Source of the DNA: Patescibacteria group bacterium
GTDB taxonomy: Bacteria > Patescibacteriota > Dojkabacteria > GCA-002793355
NCBI GenBank assembly: GCA_016860985.1
Contig: BOKM01000001.1
Span: forward strand, 284,185 to 317,715
Length of the DNA: 33,531 bases
Reading direction: 5' to 3'
Within the stretch, counting starts at the first letter, position 1; every line of letters starts with the position of its first letter. Position numbers and translations under genes: made by a program. The notes below the pieces were generated by a model. The model worked only from the letters and a program-made list of their open reading frames with translations. It made no database searches and was not told the DNA's origin. Of this stretch, positions 32,475-33,531 are shown piece by piece.

Positions 32475-33531
32475 TAGGTAATACTCTCTCGCATCTTCTT
32501 CGCAATTGCAGCAAAGTCTAAACCGGTTGGTTGTCGATTCACTTTTTGTGCGGGTGGAATTGGTGTGAATACAGGGGCAGACGATACGGGAACTTCAACA
32601 GGTGTTTGAGTACTCATATTTGCAGGCAAGTCGATGATCTCACCGCTATCAAGTTCTGCGTCTTCTGCATCTTCAGAAACACTGACACGCTGCAATACTT
32701 CGTCTAAGCTTGGATTCATTGGAATAGAAGGGCTTTCTGCAACAGTTGTACTCGGTTGTGGCTGTTGTGGAATTTCAATTAATGTTGTTTCTGGAACAAT
32801 TGGCTGCGCAACCTGTGGCACAATGGTTGCACCAACATTTGTATTTGCGTATGTTTGAATATGTGACGGAAGGAACTCTTCTTTCGCTGCAATTCTCGTT
32901 AAGTCTCTTGCAAGTTTTTCAAGAGAGACACCCTCTACCAGTCCACCGGTCAAGTGTTCGGTTTTTGGAAAACCAAACTTGATTGCAATTTGTTTCACTA
33001 CTTCTGCCTCACCATTTACAAAAACGTGCTGTAATGTAGATGAATCTTCAATTACAACCAGCACTTGCTTAACTTGCTGATATTTTGGTAAATAGTACAA
33101 CGCAGTTACGATATCTTGTGCAGTAACGCCAAGTTGCATCTTTTGCGCTTGTGTAACAGTAAAGAGAATTGTTTCGCCTTGAGATGATTTTTGTGCCGAT
33201 TGTAATATTTGCTGAACAATACGGTTCTGCGTCCCAAAATCTCCGGAATATAGCGAAGCCATTCTCCCAGAATCCATTGAGGCATCAGCTATTTTTGCTA
33301 GATATTCGTATCCTTCTTTATCAAGATATTCATGTTGCTGAGCAGAAGTCATAATACTCTGAACAAATAGCGTGACAGTTTCTCTTTGAGCAGCCTCTAG
33401 ACCAGCATTTTCTGTAAGTATCTCAATAATTTCTCGTAAGGTCTTATCTTCTTCTTTTTCAATGACGGTAACTGCGGGGATATAGGAGAGCTTTTCGGCG
33501 AGAATTGGTTGAAGCGCGTAAGTCCCTGTGA
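32474..33531 (-). CDS. Unknown protein, 5' end beyond the window
   Basis: The frame has no stop up to the right edge, so the gene continues outside; at least 351 residues are present. An ATG at 33352 lies inside the frame, but about 59 upstream codons read as normal protein (including LREIIEILTENAGLEAAQRE), so it is probably not the start. The folded part (to about 33 kb down to 32.85 kb) is alpha/beta with a Gln-rich helix; a Pro/Val/Thr-rich, probably disordered linker follows, with a conserved-looking end GLDFAAIAKKMRESI. The short helix at the very end resembles a docking peptide; the similar GMDFSKLVKKS occurs in the 653-aa protein's linker. Family unknown. Confidence 0.75.
   Translation of the reverse strand, partial: TGTYALQPILAEKLSYIPAVTVIEKEEDKTLREIIEILTENAGLEAAQRETVTLFVQSIMTSAQQHEYLDKEGYEYLAKIADASMDSGRMASLYSGDFGTQNRIVQQILQSAQKSSQGETILFTVTQAQKMQLGVTAQDIVTALYYLPKYQQVKQVLVVIEDSSTLQHVFVNGEAEVVKQIAIKFGFPKTEHLTGGLVEGVSLEKLARDLTRIAAKEEFLPSHIQTYANTNVGATIVPQVAQPIVPETTLIEIPQQPQPSTTVAESPSIPMNPSLDEVLQRVSVSEDAEDAELDSGEIIDLPANMSTQTPVEVPVSSAPVFTPIPPAQKVNRQPTGLDFAAIAKKMRESIT

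Noticed and set aside
1-33531. CRISPR arrays, insertion sequences or prophage genes
   Set aside because: No direct repeats with regular spacing, no transposase or integrase. The baseplate-J-like protein is a chromosomal type common in this group, without other phage genes nearby.

Overview
The window looks like a piece of a small-genome bacterium of the Patescibacteria (CPR) radiation. Reasons: very tight gene packing with 4-bp ATGA overlaps; a housekeeping core of rpsO, pnp, RNase J and mutS set among many compact proteins I cannot assign; a FtsA/PilM-like ATPase paired with a large single-pass protein carrying a baseplate-J-like region; and almost no Shine-Dalgarno sequences. TGA is used as a stop (at 19023 and 20837), so this is not a UGA-recoded lineage. 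The exact class cannot be told from the sequence alone.

Layout. 1-2220: the tail of an unknown plus-strand gene, then three minus-strand genes that look like diverged copies of one family. 2327-6001: mutS followed by a membrane protein that resembles a degenerate histidine kinase. 5953-9875: a small unknown gene, a degenerate ATPase with a C-terminal winged helix, a P-loop kinase-like protein and a VanY-type D,D-carboxypeptidase. 9872-12802: a 706-aa unknown, a 159-aa unknown and a 56-aa gene with the only textbook ribosome binding site of the window. 12803-13072: an intergenic region with several strong stem-loops. 13073-14840 (plus) and 14869-21655 (minus): two convergent operons of small-molecule enzymes. 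21724-23695: a 52-aa gene with its own promoter and terminator, an unknown helical protein, an XRE regulator and a possible small gene. 23595-33531: envelope and RNA-metabolism genes (baseplate-J-like protein, FtsA/PilM-like ATPase, RNase J, a Lon-type AAA+ protein without protease domain, PNPase, S15, and a partial unknown).

The most unusual part is the minus-strand operon 21655 to 14869. In transcription order it encodes a PEP mutase/isocitrate lyase superfamily enzyme, a stand-alone class I aminoacyl-tRNA-synthetase-like protein, a SAM methyltransferase, an unknown protein, a PLP aminotransferase, an aminoglycoside-phosphotransferase-fold protein without its catalytic Asp, and an M20 metallopeptidase. 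A second aminotransferase and a thymidylate-kinase-like protein converge on it from the plus strand. This has the composition of a biosynthetic cluster (carbon skeleton, amination, adenylation, methylation), possibly phosphonate-related. A 52-aa reading frame with a consensus promoter, followed by a strong terminator, lies immediately upstream and may be a leader or an independent small gene.

A second theme is initiation. Many unlinked genes have a -10 hexamer (TATAAT, TACAAT or close) ending 4-9 bases before the start codon, which implies leaderless or near-leaderless mRNAs. I used this signal to correct several start codons.
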